This document shows positions 33,342 through 41,784 of a stretch of DNA of 54,157 bases, in pieces. The number at the start of each line of letters is the position of its first letter. The stretch's first letter is position 1. The position numbers were made by a program, and so were the translations under genes. Origin of the DNA: Terriglobia bacterium (GTDB lineage: Bacteria; Acidobacteriota; Terriglobia; Terriglobales; Acidobacteriaceae); assembly GCA_021325035.1 (NCBI GenBank), contig JAJPHW010000032.1:1-54157 (forward strand), in the 5' to 3' direction. The notes beneath the pieces were generated by a model. The model saw only the letters and a list, made by a program, of their open reading frames with translations. It did no database searches and was not told where the DNA came from.

Positions 33342-35260
33342 AGATTTCGCGCAAGGGTGCATTTTCCGGATCTGCCCATTTAAATGAAACGCAGGTCATT
33401 GCTTATCTCGACGGCGAACTGCCGCGTACAGAGCGTGAGTCGGCCCGCGACCATCTGGAAAGTTGCTGGACATGCCGTAGCCTGCTGAGCGAAGTGCAAT
33501 GCAGCATTGAGGCTTTTCTCGATGTCCGTATGACCCTTCTTCCGGAAGAACCTGCTTTTTCCGAAACCCGTGTGGAGCAGTTCCGTCAGCGGCTTTCCCG
33601 CCATGCCAGTTCGCTGGATGAGCAACCGGTTCCCTTCAAAGACCGTCTAGCGTCATTATGGGCGCATACTATGCATGCCGTTGGTTATCTGGTTCGCCCC
33701 CGTCAAGCCATTACGGCTGCCGTGCTTGTTGTGACTATGCTGGTAGTCATGTTCACGGATGTGTTGAACACGCGTGTCTCTGCCGATACGGTGCTCGCAC
33801 GGGCCAGCAAGTATGAATCTTCTCATTCTCCAGCAGCGGGGCAAGTGAGCCGTACTTCCTTGCGTGTCGAGCGGATAGACCGCAAGAACCCCGGCGGTAA
33901 AGTAGTAAAGCAACTTGGCACCGTCACCATCCTGCGCGACTCTGCGCAGCCCGAAATGTACATCCAGGCGCAAGGGGTATCGGGACAATCCAAGAGTGAA
34001 ATTGTCAGCGATAACCAGGGAAACCCCAATCAGGATTTGCTCGGCATTCTGTTGTCACCTGAGGATGAAGGGTTCGCGCAATACGTGCGGTCGCAGCATT
34101 GGGTGCCTGATATTTCCACGGAAGAGTTCCATCGTTTGGGAGCGGCACAAGGAACGGCTCCATCGGCTAAAAAAGAAGATGGTGTTTTGGACGTAAGTTA
34201 TCAGTTTGGCGCGAACCCTGAAGGTATTGCGGAAGCATTGCTGCAAGTGGATCCCAGCGATTATGCACCCACAAGCATCAGCTTTTTAACGAATAGCCAG
34301 GATGAGCAGCGTGAATATCGCTTCACCCGCACCGCTTTCTCACTCGAGCCACGCACTCCGGAAATAGCCGAGCTATTTGCTCCTCTGGCTGCGACTACGA
34401 CGACCGACACGACATCCGATCGACGAAAATTGCCCGCTTTGAGCAGGCCAACTCCTCTTTCCTATTCACAGACGCGTGCCAGCGCGGAAGAAGTGGCTGT
34501 TTCCAATGCTTTGCATAAAGCAGACGCGTGTCTGGGTGAAGAAATTTACATCTTCCCTATGTCCGACGGCTCGTTATTGGTTCAAGGGCTGGTGGATAGC
34601 AATGCCCGGCGCGAAGCCATTATTCGCACTTTGGTCCCTATTGCTCATGATGTCCGCGTCGAGATCTATCTGCCTCGCGAAATCAAGAGCGGATCGGACC
34701 TCTACAATCCTCCCGAACAATTTGCTGAGAAGGTCCCGGCAAATTTAAGCGGAGATCAGGACGCGACCTTGGCTGATCTTTCCAGCGGTCAATCGCCGCT
34801 GTACGAACGTTTGAATCAGCATTTTTCCCAGCCCGGAGTTTCGCGCGAAGATGCTGACAAGCAAGTGGCTGTGTTTTCAAATGAAGTGGTAACGATTGCC
34901 CGCCAGACCTTCTTGCATGCCTGGGCCTTGAAACGCCTCGATGGAGAATTTTCAACAGCGCGAACTGCCGGCTTGTCTTCAGCCGAGTTGCACGAAATTG
35001 ACGAGATGCGGCAGGACCACCGTCGTTGGATCGCCACCCTCGCCAAGCGTGAATCAGAAATGCTGGTTCCTCTGGCTGGTTCTACGACTCCGCTTGCCAG
35101 CTCTGGAGTCTCCGATGTTATGGATTCCGACACGCTGGTTGCTCTCGCCCAGACGCAGAACGAACTGGTAAAGGCACTCTTCGCCGATTCTCGTCAGGCC
35201 GCGCATGCGGACGCAAACCTTTCGCGGCTACTCGCTGTCGCGCGCCGGATGGGCTCTTAA
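33338..35260 (+). CDS. Zinc-finger anti-sigma factor with large extracytoplasmic region
   Basis: This is a 640-residue protein. The N-terminal anti-sigma zinc finger has His39, Cys43 and Cys46 in the HxxxCxxC pattern. One membrane helix lies at about residues 122-143 (AITAAVLVVTMLVVMF). Nearly 500 periplasmic residues follow. The first part (about 150-350) looks like the outer-membrane-sensing MucB/RseB type of beta fold. The end is helical with many Ala/Glu. Most anti-sigma factors are far shorter, so the sensing part is fused on. It would hold the ECF sigma at the membrane until an envelope signal arrives. Confidence 0.82.
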   Translation: MKISRKGAFSGSAHLNETQVIAYLDGELPRTERESARDHLESCWTCRSLLSEVQCSIEAFLDVRMTLLPEEPAFSETRVEQFRQRLSRHASSLDEQPVPFKDRLASLWAHTMHAVGYLVRPRQAITAAVLVVTMLVVMFTDVLNTRVSADTVLARASKYESSHSPAAGQVSRTSLRVERIDRKNPGGKVVKQLGTVTILRDSAQPEMYIQAQGVSGQSKSEIVSDNQGNPNQDLLGILLSPEDEGFAQYVRSQHWVPDISTEEFHRLGAAQGTAPSAKKEDGVLDVSYQFGANPEGIAEALLQVDPSDYAPTSISFLTNSQDEQREYRFTRTAFSLEPRTPEIAELFAPLAATTTTDTTSDRRKLPALSRPTPLSYSQTRASAEEVAVSNALHKADACLGEEIYIFPMSDGSLLVQGLVDSNARREAIIRTLVPIAHDVRVEIYLPREIKSGSDLYNPPEQFAEKVPANLSGDQDATLADLSSGQSPLYERLNQHFSQPGVSREDADKQVAVFSNEVVTIARQTFLHAWALKRLDGEFSTARTAGLSSAELHEIDEMRQDHRRWIATLAKRESEMLVPLAGSTTPLASSGVSDVMDSDTLVALAQTQNELVKALFADSRQAAHADANLSRLLAVARRMGS

Positions 35261-35395
35261 TCCAACACGGCAGGGGTTGACTCTGTTGGTTTTCTCTCCC
35301 GGAGATCGTCAGATTTTTCCCGGCCAGTACTATAATCCCAATGTGTTATTTGTCCTGCAATTTCCCCTTGCCTCGGCTCCCACTGTTCGGAGTGC

Positions 35396-38300
35396 GTGGA
35401 AACCTGGCGAGCGACTCTCTTGACCCGTATCCAATACTGGGGTTCGATCGTTGCGATCTGTTTCGCATTTTGCTCGATTGCATTTAGTCAGCGAGCCTCA
35501 GTGGAGGGAGTGGTTTCCGACCAAAACGGAGGAGTCGTCGCCGACGTTAAAATTACTCTCCTGAACCTCGATCAGGGTCTCAAGCGGGAAGCGGCCACCA
35601 ACCCCAGCGGGAACTTTAATATTCCATTTCTTCAACCCGGACGATATTTGCTGACCGCGCAAAAGGCTGGTTTCGCTGTTTCAGAATTTCGAGATTTGAT
35701 TTTGCATGTTGGCGAAGACCGTGGAGTGAACATTGAATTGCGCGTTGGAGCGGCTCCGGTTCAAGTCGAAGTTTCAGCGAATTCCCAACAAGTTGAAACC
35801 GTAAGCCCCGCATTAGGCGCAGTTGTAACCGGCGATGTTGTCCGCAATGCGCCGCTGAATGGGCGTGATATCCGTGATCTTGCGTTATTGCAACCGGGAG
35901 TAACTCCTACTGATTCGGACTTCTCCCGCAATGGAGTTGGCAATTTCAATATCGCGGGCGGCCGTAGCGACTCGGTTGCTTATCTGCTGGATGGCGGTCT
36001 GAACAACGACTTAATTGACAACCACGCTGTTTACGTTCCCAATCCGGATACGGTTGCCGAGTTTCGCATCTTAACCACGAATTATCCGGCGGAATACGGC
36101 CGGAATGCGGGCGGAGTGATCAGCGTCGCGACGCGCTCGGGCACAAACCAGTTTCATGGATCGGCATTCGATTTTCTACGCAATGACGCGCTCGACGCCA
36201 ATAGCTACTTCAATATAGACAACGGCTTGCCCCGCGATGATCTGAAGCGCAATCAATTCGGCGGAACTTTCGGTGGGCCGCTCTTCGTTCCCAAAGTTGT
36301 GGATGGGAAAAATCGTTTCTTCTTCTTCCTTGGTTATCAAGGTCAGCGGCAAATTCAAGATTTAACCATCCATGATGCGGCCACATTTACCCCCGCTGAA
36401 CTTCAGGGAAACTTCTCACAATCCGGCCCCAATGGCGGCCCGGATCCGAATGTGGCCGCATTTCTTCAGCAGAACCCTTATTTCCAGCCCGATCCGGCGA
36501 AAGCCGCGCAGGCAATCATCGCTCCTTCTTCCATTGATCCGGTAGCGCAGAAATATATTGCCGCCAATCTAATTCCTACATCTCCAAATGGTTTGCTTAA
36601 TTCGCAGGAGAACCTGACTCTTAACAGCAATGAGTTAACTGGCAAGTTCGATTTCGATTTGAACAGCAAAAACAAGCTTGGGGTGACGCTCGGCTGGGAC
36701 AGCTCTCACGAAATTACACCCTTCGACTACGCAACGGTGAGCGGGTACCCTGACAACTCCGACTTTAGAGATTACGTGTTGAATCTCGCTTTCACCCACA
36801 TTTTTTCGCCAAATGTGATCGATGAAGCGAAAGTGACGATGGAGCGCTCTCATAATCTCGCAGGAAATCCCGCAAAAACTTTGCCTACCCCGTCGGATTT
36901 GGGAATTGGGATTACACCCGATTTATCCACCGGCCCCACAAACCTGGGTTTTGATAATGGTCTGAGTATTGGTTTCGGAACTGGCGGGCCGCAAAAAATT
37001 ACGGATAACACCTTTTCTTATTCCGATACGCTAACTTGGATTCGCGGAAATCATAGTTGGAAATTTGGAGGAGGTTTTTCCGCCTACCAAAACAACACAT
37101 TTTTTGCTTTCTACAATAACGGGCAGTACTTCTTTGTTGGGCTTGGCGGAATCGGTTCGCAAAACTCCTTTGCTGATTTTCTGCTGGGCATTCCCTTCGA
37201 CTATTTTCAAGGCGCGGCCGCGCCTTCCAACGTGCGTAGTAAATTCAGCTATGGCTTTGCCCAGGATAGCTGGCGTGTTCGGAGAAACCTGGTCCTTGAT
37301 TTGGGTCTCCGCTATGAATATTCAACCCCTAAGCGGGATACACTAGGCCGCACTTTTTCGGTGATTCCCGGACTTCAGTCCACGCGTTTTGTGAATGCGC
37401 CTCCCGGCATGGTTTTCCCCGGAGATGCCGGAGCGCCAGACGGTGTAAATTTTCCCGACCGCAACAATTTCGCGCCTCGCATAGGTTTTGCTTGGGACCC
37501 GACTGGCAGCGGTAAAATCAGCGTGCGGGCAGCTGCTGGAGTTTTTTATGACATTCTGAAAGCGGAGGACAATCTGCAATTCAACGGTGCACCGCCGTTT
37601 GATGCCAGCGCAAATCTCGCTTTCTCGCCGCCGGTCAGTGGCACATCAGCGTTGAACTACTTGAGTCAGCCCTTTGTGGCTACCGGAACGATAAACCCGT
37701 TTCCTTCTGGCTCTCCGTCTTCCAATTTTAATTTTGCATCGGAGGGGTACTTGCCGATTGGGGGATCAGGTGGAACCTATGTGGTCGATCCACATTTAAG
37801 GGCGCCTTACACCTACCAATATCACTTCACCGTACAACGCCAACTCCCAGCGGATATGGTCGCGGAAGTAGGTTATGCGGGTAGCAGTTCGCACGGCTTG
37901 ACCGCCGTGACGGATGTAAATCCATTCGATCTTGGAACCTTCAATCGTGTGCTCAATGTGACGCCAGCGGGTAGTGTATGCGGCGTCAATGAAACTTTGC
38001 TGTGCTATGGCGTGCTCGAAGAATTCAAGAACGCCAGCAACGCGAATTACAACAGCCTGTTGGCTAGCTTGCAAAAGCAAATTTCCCGGGGCGGTATTTT
38101 CGGCCACTCATACTTTACGCTTGCCTATACGTATTCTCACAACATTGATAATGCATCTGGTTTCGAGAACCGCAATGCCATTGTTCCTGCGTATCAACCA
38201 GGATTATTCCGTGCTTCCGCGGATATGGATGTACGCCAGCGGGTCGTTTTCAGTGGCGGATGGGAACTACCCTTCGATCGGGCTCTCCCTCACGTTACAC

Positions 38301-38896
38301 AGCGCTTGACGCAGGGCTGGAGTGTTTTTCCAATCATCACCTGGCGAGGTGGATTTCCTTTGGATGTATTCGCTAATCTCCCCAGTGTTTTTGATTTCAC
38401 AAGTCCGGGGCCATCAGGTGCGGGAGATCCGGGTTTGGTCCACGCAAATCTGACCGGTCCGATCACCATCGAAAATCCGAAGCAGGTGCAAACTTTATCT
38501 TCGCAGGATAGCGGATCCGATACGGGCCACTTCTGGTTCAACCCCGGGAGCTTCAGTAATACTCAGTGCCCTGCCAGTCCGACAACCTGCGTTCCCAACT
38601 CCAGCATCTTTCCCAACGACACGCAGGCAGTCAATGGTCCCGCTGTACGCACATACGGTACGCTTCCGCGCAATTACTTACGCGGGCCAGCGCGATTCAA
38701 CATCAACCTCGCTTTCGCGAAGAGTACCCCCATCACCGAAAAAGTCCGGATGGAACTGCGCGCTGATATTTTCAATCTGGAAAACAGGGCTGAATTTTCC
38801 AATCCCGACACGAACATCACCAGCCCGACCTTTGGGAGAATTCTCAATACCGCCGACCCGCGGATCATTCAACTCTCCGGCCGTATCAGCTTCTAG
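35396..38896 (+). CDS. Oar-type TonB-dependent receptor
   Basis: This 1166-residue outer-membrane protein has a signal peptide (GSIVAICFAFCSIAFSQ) and a carboxypeptidase-regulatory-like domain (ASVEGVVSDQNGGVVADVKI). The plug reads APLNGRDIRDLALLQPGV and YPAEYGRNAGGVISVATRSG. The long barrel ends in SGRISF. The start is GTG 35396; TTG 35420 is an alternative that gives a shorter signal peptide. It is the second receptor of this type in the window and is only moderately similar to the one at 13348-16857, sharing family motifs. It follows the sigma/anti-sigma pair by 135 bp and is probably their target. Confidence 0.92.
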   Translation: METWRATLLTRIQYWGSIVAICFAFCSIAFSQRASVEGVVSDQNGGVVADVKITLLNLDQGLKREAATNPSGNFNIPFLQPGRYLLTAQKAGFAVSEFRDLILHVGEDRGVNIELRVGAAPVQVEVSANSQQVETVSPALGAVVTGDVVRNAPLNGRDIRDLALLQPGVTPTDSDFSRNGVGNFNIAGGRSDSVAYLLDGGLNNDLIDNHAVYVPNPDTVAEFRILTTNYPAEYGRNAGGVISVATRSGTNQFHGSAFDFLRNDALDANSYFNIDNGLPRDDLKRNQFGGTFGGPLFVPKVVDGKNRFFFFLGYQGQRQIQDLTIHDAATFTPAELQGNFSQSGPNGGPDPNVAAFLQQNPYFQPDPAKAAQAIIAPSSIDPVAQKYIAANLIPTSPNGLLNSQENLTLNSNELTGKFDFDLNSKNKLGVTLGWDSSHEITPFDYATVSGYPDNSDFRDYVLNLAFTHIFSPNVIDEAKVTMERSHNLAGNPAKTLPTPSDLGIGITPDLSTGPTNLGFDNGLSIGFGTGGPQKITDNTFSYSDTLTWIRGNHSWKFGGGFSAYQNNTFFAFYNNGQYFFVGLGGIGSQNSFADFLLGIPFDYFQGAAAPSNVRSKFSYGFAQDSWRVRRNLVLDLGLRYEYSTPKRDTLGRTFSVIPGLQSTRFVNAPPGMVFPGDAGAPDGVNFPDRNNFAPRIGFAWDPTGSGKISVRAAAGVFYDILKAEDNLQFNGAPPFDASANLAFSPPVSGTSALNYLSQPFVATGTINPFPSGSPSSNFNFASEGYLPIGGSGGTYVVDPHLRAPYTYQYHFTVQRQLPADMVAEVGYAGSSSHGLTAVTDVNPFDLGTFNRVLNVTPAGSVCGVNETLLCYGVLEEFKNASNANYNSLLASLQKQISRGGIFGHSYFTLAYTYSHNIDNASGFENRNAIVPAYQPGLFRASADMDVRQRVVFSGGWELPFDRALPHVTQRLTQGWSVFPIITWRGGFPLDVFANLPSVFDFTSPGPSGAGDPGLVHANLTGPITIENPKQVQTLSSQDSGSDTGHFWFNPGSFSNTQCPASPTTCVPNSSIFPNDTQAVNGPAVRTYGTLPRNYLRGPARFNINLAFAKSTPITEKVRMELRADIFNLENRAEFSNPDTNITSPTFGRILNTADPRIIQLSGRISF

Positions 38897-38924
38897 ATTT
38901 TGTTGTTTATTCTTCCCAAAACAA

Positions 38925-38953
38925 AACGCCCCGGACGTGAGTCACGAGGCGTT
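38925..38953 (+). terminator. Possible terminator hairpin after the second Oar gene
   Basis: The outer arms AACGCC (38925-38930) and GGCGTT (38948-38953) enclose the inner palindrome CGTGAGTCACG, with a 5-base internal bulge on the left. It lies 28 bp after the receptor stop. No long T-run follows on the plus strand, but AAAAC precedes it, which would be a U-rich tail for the minus-strand genes that end at 39049. The function is uncertain. Confidence 0.4.
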
Positions 38954-39048
38954 CAGTCGAACAGCCCTCCCCCGAAGTCTGCTCAATTGCTAAGTTATAG
39001 GGAACTTCGATTATCGGGAATGGCCCGGATGGGCTATTCGGTAGCCCG

Positions 39049-39432
39049 TTAGTGGGAACCAGAAAGTAGACTAAATACCAGGATAGCTAGTACTAGCGCG
39101 CTGAAACATACGTAAAGGTAGTCCCTTTCGCGGGCAAATCCCCAAATGCAAAATGCAACCCGCGCTACAGGGGTTGCGATTAGCAGAAGTAATCCCGTCT
39201 GAATAATGCCCTGCGCATGGCCAGAAAACGCCAGGGCAATTGCTCCGTGCATGCTCTTAAGCGGTGCGGGTTCGCCATGAAAGACGCCATACTGAACAGC
39301 AGTCAGCCCGTGACGTATCAAAAAAAGCACACCTCCGCCGAGAACTACAATCGCCGCAGAAGACACACCAGTCCGCAGCAACCCTCCAACGATGTTTTCC
39401 ATCCTTTGATCGGTCCATCGGGTCTCAAACAT
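39049..39432 (-). CDS. DUF1634 membrane protein
   Basis: This 127-residue protein has three or four membrane helices. It contains the DUF1634 pattern: IVGGLLRTGVSSAAIVVLGG, then LLLIATPVARVAFCIWGF and the ERDYLYVCFS segment. The family is almost always found beside TauE/SafE exporters and is thought to be their partner subunit. Here it starts three bases after the stop of such a gene on the same strand. No catalytic residues are visible. Confidence 0.88.
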   Translation of the reverse strand: MFETRWTDQRMENIVGGLLRTGVSSAAIVVLGGGVLFLIRHGLTAVQYGVFHGEPAPLKSMHGAIALAFSGHAQGIIQTGLLLLIATPVARVAFCIWGFARERDYLYVCFSALVLAILVFSLLSGSH

Positions 39433-39435
39433 GGT

Positions 39436-40272
39436 CTAAATTCTTCCGGCAATTCCGTTAAAGATCATTTGTAAGCCCAGTAACACGATGACCCCGCTAA
39501 AAACCAGCCGCAACCATTTGGTTTTCGTTTTCACCAGAAGTCGTGCGCCCAGCAAAGACCCAAGCAAGACGCCGAGCATCACCGGCATGGATAGACCGGG
39601 ATCAATATATCCCCGATGCAGATAAACTCCCGCGCTCGCCGCCGCCGTAACGCCGATCATAAAGTTGCTGGTTGTGGTGGAAACTTTAAAGGGAATTTTC
39701 ATCGCCTGGTCCATCGCCAGGACTTTCACTGCACCTGATCCGATACCGAGTAATCCGGACAATGCTCCGGCGCCGAACATGAGACTGAATCCGGCCGGCA
39801 CCCCGCGGACGTTGTACTCCCGCATACCAGTTGTGTCGGGGAAGCTGCCGTGCAGCCGCAGCTTAGAAGCAAGCATGTCCGGGGCGACTGCGCGGTCTTC
39901 AGGTGGACGTGGTTTGCGAGATAGCCACGCAGAATACAAAAGAACCACTCCAAAAATAAATGCCAGCGCATGCACCGGCACCATCGTTGCCAAAAACGCT
40001 CCCGAAAGCGCTCCGAGCGTGGTTGCAATTTCTAAAAACATGCCAATGCGGATGTTGGAGAATCCCTCCCGCACATAAGCTGCCGCTGCTCCCGACGAAG
40101 TTGCGATGACTGATACAAGAGATGCCCCTATCGCATAGCGGATATCCACGTGGAAAAAAATCGTGAGCAGGGGAACCAGCACGACCCCGCCGCCCAATCC
40201 GGTCAATGCGCCAATCAACCCGGCTATCATCGAGCCAAGCGAGACCAGCGCCGTGAATTCCAGTACAGTCAT
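39436..40272 (-). CDS. TauE/SafE-family sulfite/anion exporter
   Basis: This 278-residue polytopic membrane protein has two related halves, each starting with a glycine-rich helix (LIGALTGLGGGVVLVPLL and LSGLLGIGSGAVKVLAMD). That is the hallmark of TauE/SafE (DUF81). The family exports sulfite, sulfoacetate or related organosulfur anions. The substrate cannot be given here, as no sulfur-metabolism genes are adjacent. It is the first gene of a two-gene unit with DUF1634. Confidence 0.88.
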   Translation of the reverse strand: MTVLEFTALVSLGSMIAGLIGALTGLGGGVVLVPLLTIFFHVDIRYAIGASLVSVIATSSGAAAAYVREGFSNIRIGMFLEIATTLGALSGAFLATMVPVHALAFIFGVVLLYSAWLSRKPRPPEDRAVAPDMLASKLRLHGSFPDTTGMREYNVRGVPAGFSLMFGAGALSGLLGIGSGAVKVLAMDQAMKIPFKVSTTTSNFMIGVTAAASAGVYLHRGYIDPGLSMPVMLGVLLGSLLGARLLVKTKTKWLRLVFSGVIVLLGLQMIFNGIAGRI

Positions 40273-40355
40273 GCTTATTCAGGCTATCACTGCATCGAAC
40301 GACGGAGTTGCCATCGGCGATTCTCTCTTGGGTGGTAGTTAAGCTAAAGCAGAAT

Positions 40356-41411
40356 CTATTTTGCGGGAGTGCCATCAGAGCTATGCGCGGCCTGCGCTTT
40401 GATGGATGAAGAAGAGCTGGTGCTGGCTTCGCGTTTCTCGCCGGCCAGTTTCTGTGCTTCAAGAATTTGGTCGGTGGTCAGGGTTTCTGCCAACTTTCGC
40501 TTATCCGCGATGATTTTGTCACGCGTATTCAAATTACTTTTCTCTGCGAGTAAATACCACATATAGGCTGAGATGGCGTCTTTATCTCCGGTTCCTCGCA
40601 GGCAGGCTTCCGCCATTTTCAGCTGGGCGCGAGTCAATCCATGTTCGGCGGCCTGGCGATAAGCATTGATATCCACATTGGTTTCATCTCCTTCTTCATC
40701 CAACAAGTCAGCCACAAACGATTGGACCGGTAATCGCTGGGCATGCTGCGTTAGCGTTAGAGAAAGAAGTTCAACTCGCGTGGACACACCCAGTTTGTCG
40801 AAGATGCGCAACAAATAGTTTTTAATCGTGTGCTGGCTGAGTCCCAGGCGTTCGCCGATCTCGCGGTTACTGAGTCCGGCTGCGAGATTAGTCACCACTT
40901 CACGCTCGCGCTTGGAGAGCAATTCCACGCCTTGAGCATTTACCGCTCGAACTTGTGGCGCGGCTGCCAGGGCTTCCACAGCGTAAGACATCTGTTCCGA
41001 ATTGGCCCAAATTTGCCCATTGTGGACTTGGCGAATGCAGTGGCTAAGCGTTTCCAGTGGTTCTTGACGGTGGAAGATGCCTCGTGCCCCCGCGGCAAAT
41101 GCTTCTAAGACAGATTCGCGCTTAATCGAATCCAGCAGTAAAACGAAGCGAATCTTTGGCCATGCAAAACTCAACTTACGGATTAGCACGCATCCTCGGG
41201 AAGCTTCCTCATCGAGGTACGAACTAACAACGGCAACCCGCTGTGCTCCATCGGAGACTTTTGCTTCGAGATCGTCTGCTCCGTGCGCGGCAATAACCTG
41301 AAACCCAGGATCGCGGCCTAAAGCATCCGACAATAGCTGGGTATGGATGCGGCTGCTATCCGCGACAATAACGCTAATAGAAGTGTGATCCCGCTCGAAT
41401 TCCCCAAACAT
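40356..41411 (-). CDS. LuxR-type regulator with degenerate receiver and Sel1-like tail
   Basis: This is a 351-residue protein. Residues 10-132 have a receiver-like fold, but the phosphoacceptor position reads VAVVSSYL (Ser63/64 instead of Asp), and only one acid (Asp18) remains of the N-terminal pair. A LuxR/NarL helix-turn-helix follows (165-220, LLSKREREVVTNLAAGLSN, IGERLGLSQHTIKNYLLRI). The C-terminal 100 residues contain a Sel1/TPR-like repeat (AAEHGLTRAQLKMAEACLRG, AYMWYLLAE) and a Ser-rich end. It should bind DNA without classical phosphorylation, perhaps controlled by protein contacts through the Sel1 part. It diverges from the exopolysaccharide locus and may regulate it. Confidence 0.85.
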   Translation of the reverse strand: MFGEFERDHTSISVIVADSSRIHTQLLSDALGRDPGFQVIAAHGADDLEAKVSDGAQRVAVVSSYLDEEASRGCVLIRKLSFAWPKIRFVLLLDSIKRESVLEAFAAGARGIFHRQEPLETLSHCIRQVHNGQIWANSEQMSYAVEALAAAPQVRAVNAQGVELLSKREREVVTNLAAGLSNREIGERLGLSQHTIKNYLLRIFDKLGVSTRVELLSLTLTQHAQRLPVQSFVADLLDEEGDETNVDINAYRQAAEHGLTRAQLKMAEACLRGTGDKDAISAYMWYLLAEKSNLNTRDKIIADKRKLAETLTTDQILEAQKLAGEKREASTSSSSSIKAQAAHSSDGTPAK

Positions 41412-41784
41412 CCTATATTCTCTAGTACATTAGTACTTATTCATGTAGATATAAATACCATAAAAATAGGCTAATAATTCCCTGATAGTATATACCTCTT
41501 GCAAGCGTTTGCACGTTCCAATACTGTTTACACAGTCACTTGGGTACTCCCCACCCATATTTTGATGACTCCCCCCTGCCTGGCATAGCCCCCAGCCATA
41601 CAGCTGTCTGTCTTCTGTGAGTTTTAGGTTTTTTCTCCTACAAGAAAACTCAGAGGGCGGAGCTACGAATAGACTCTTAATCGTAACCATCGCAAATAAT
41701 TGCAATCATTAGACTTAATTTTGTAAAGCTGCTTGCAATCGTGTTTACTAACGCGCTGTGAACTCGTGATTGTGGAAAACTCAA
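41412..41784. promoter_or_regulatory. Divergent regulatory region of the exopolysaccharide locus
   Basis: This 373-bp AT-rich spacer holds no gene I trust. Visible sites are a LacI/GalR-like near-palindrome TGCAAGCGTTTGCA (41500-41513) and two direct copies of TTGCAATC (41700-41707 and 41733-41740) spaced 33 bp apart, about three helical turns. A stem TGAGTTTT/AAAACTCA (41618-41625 with 41645-41652) is also present. A weak promoter candidate towards the plus-strand genes is TTGTAA (41721-41726) with TACTAA (41746-41751). No sigma-54 type -24/-12 promoter was found. Confidence 0.4.

Noticed and set aside
41430-41705. Minus-strand frame of 91 codons in the divergent exopolysaccharide spacer
   Set aside because: No ribosome-binding site and no domain; it runs across repeats and operator-like sites, so the region reads better as regulatory DNA.
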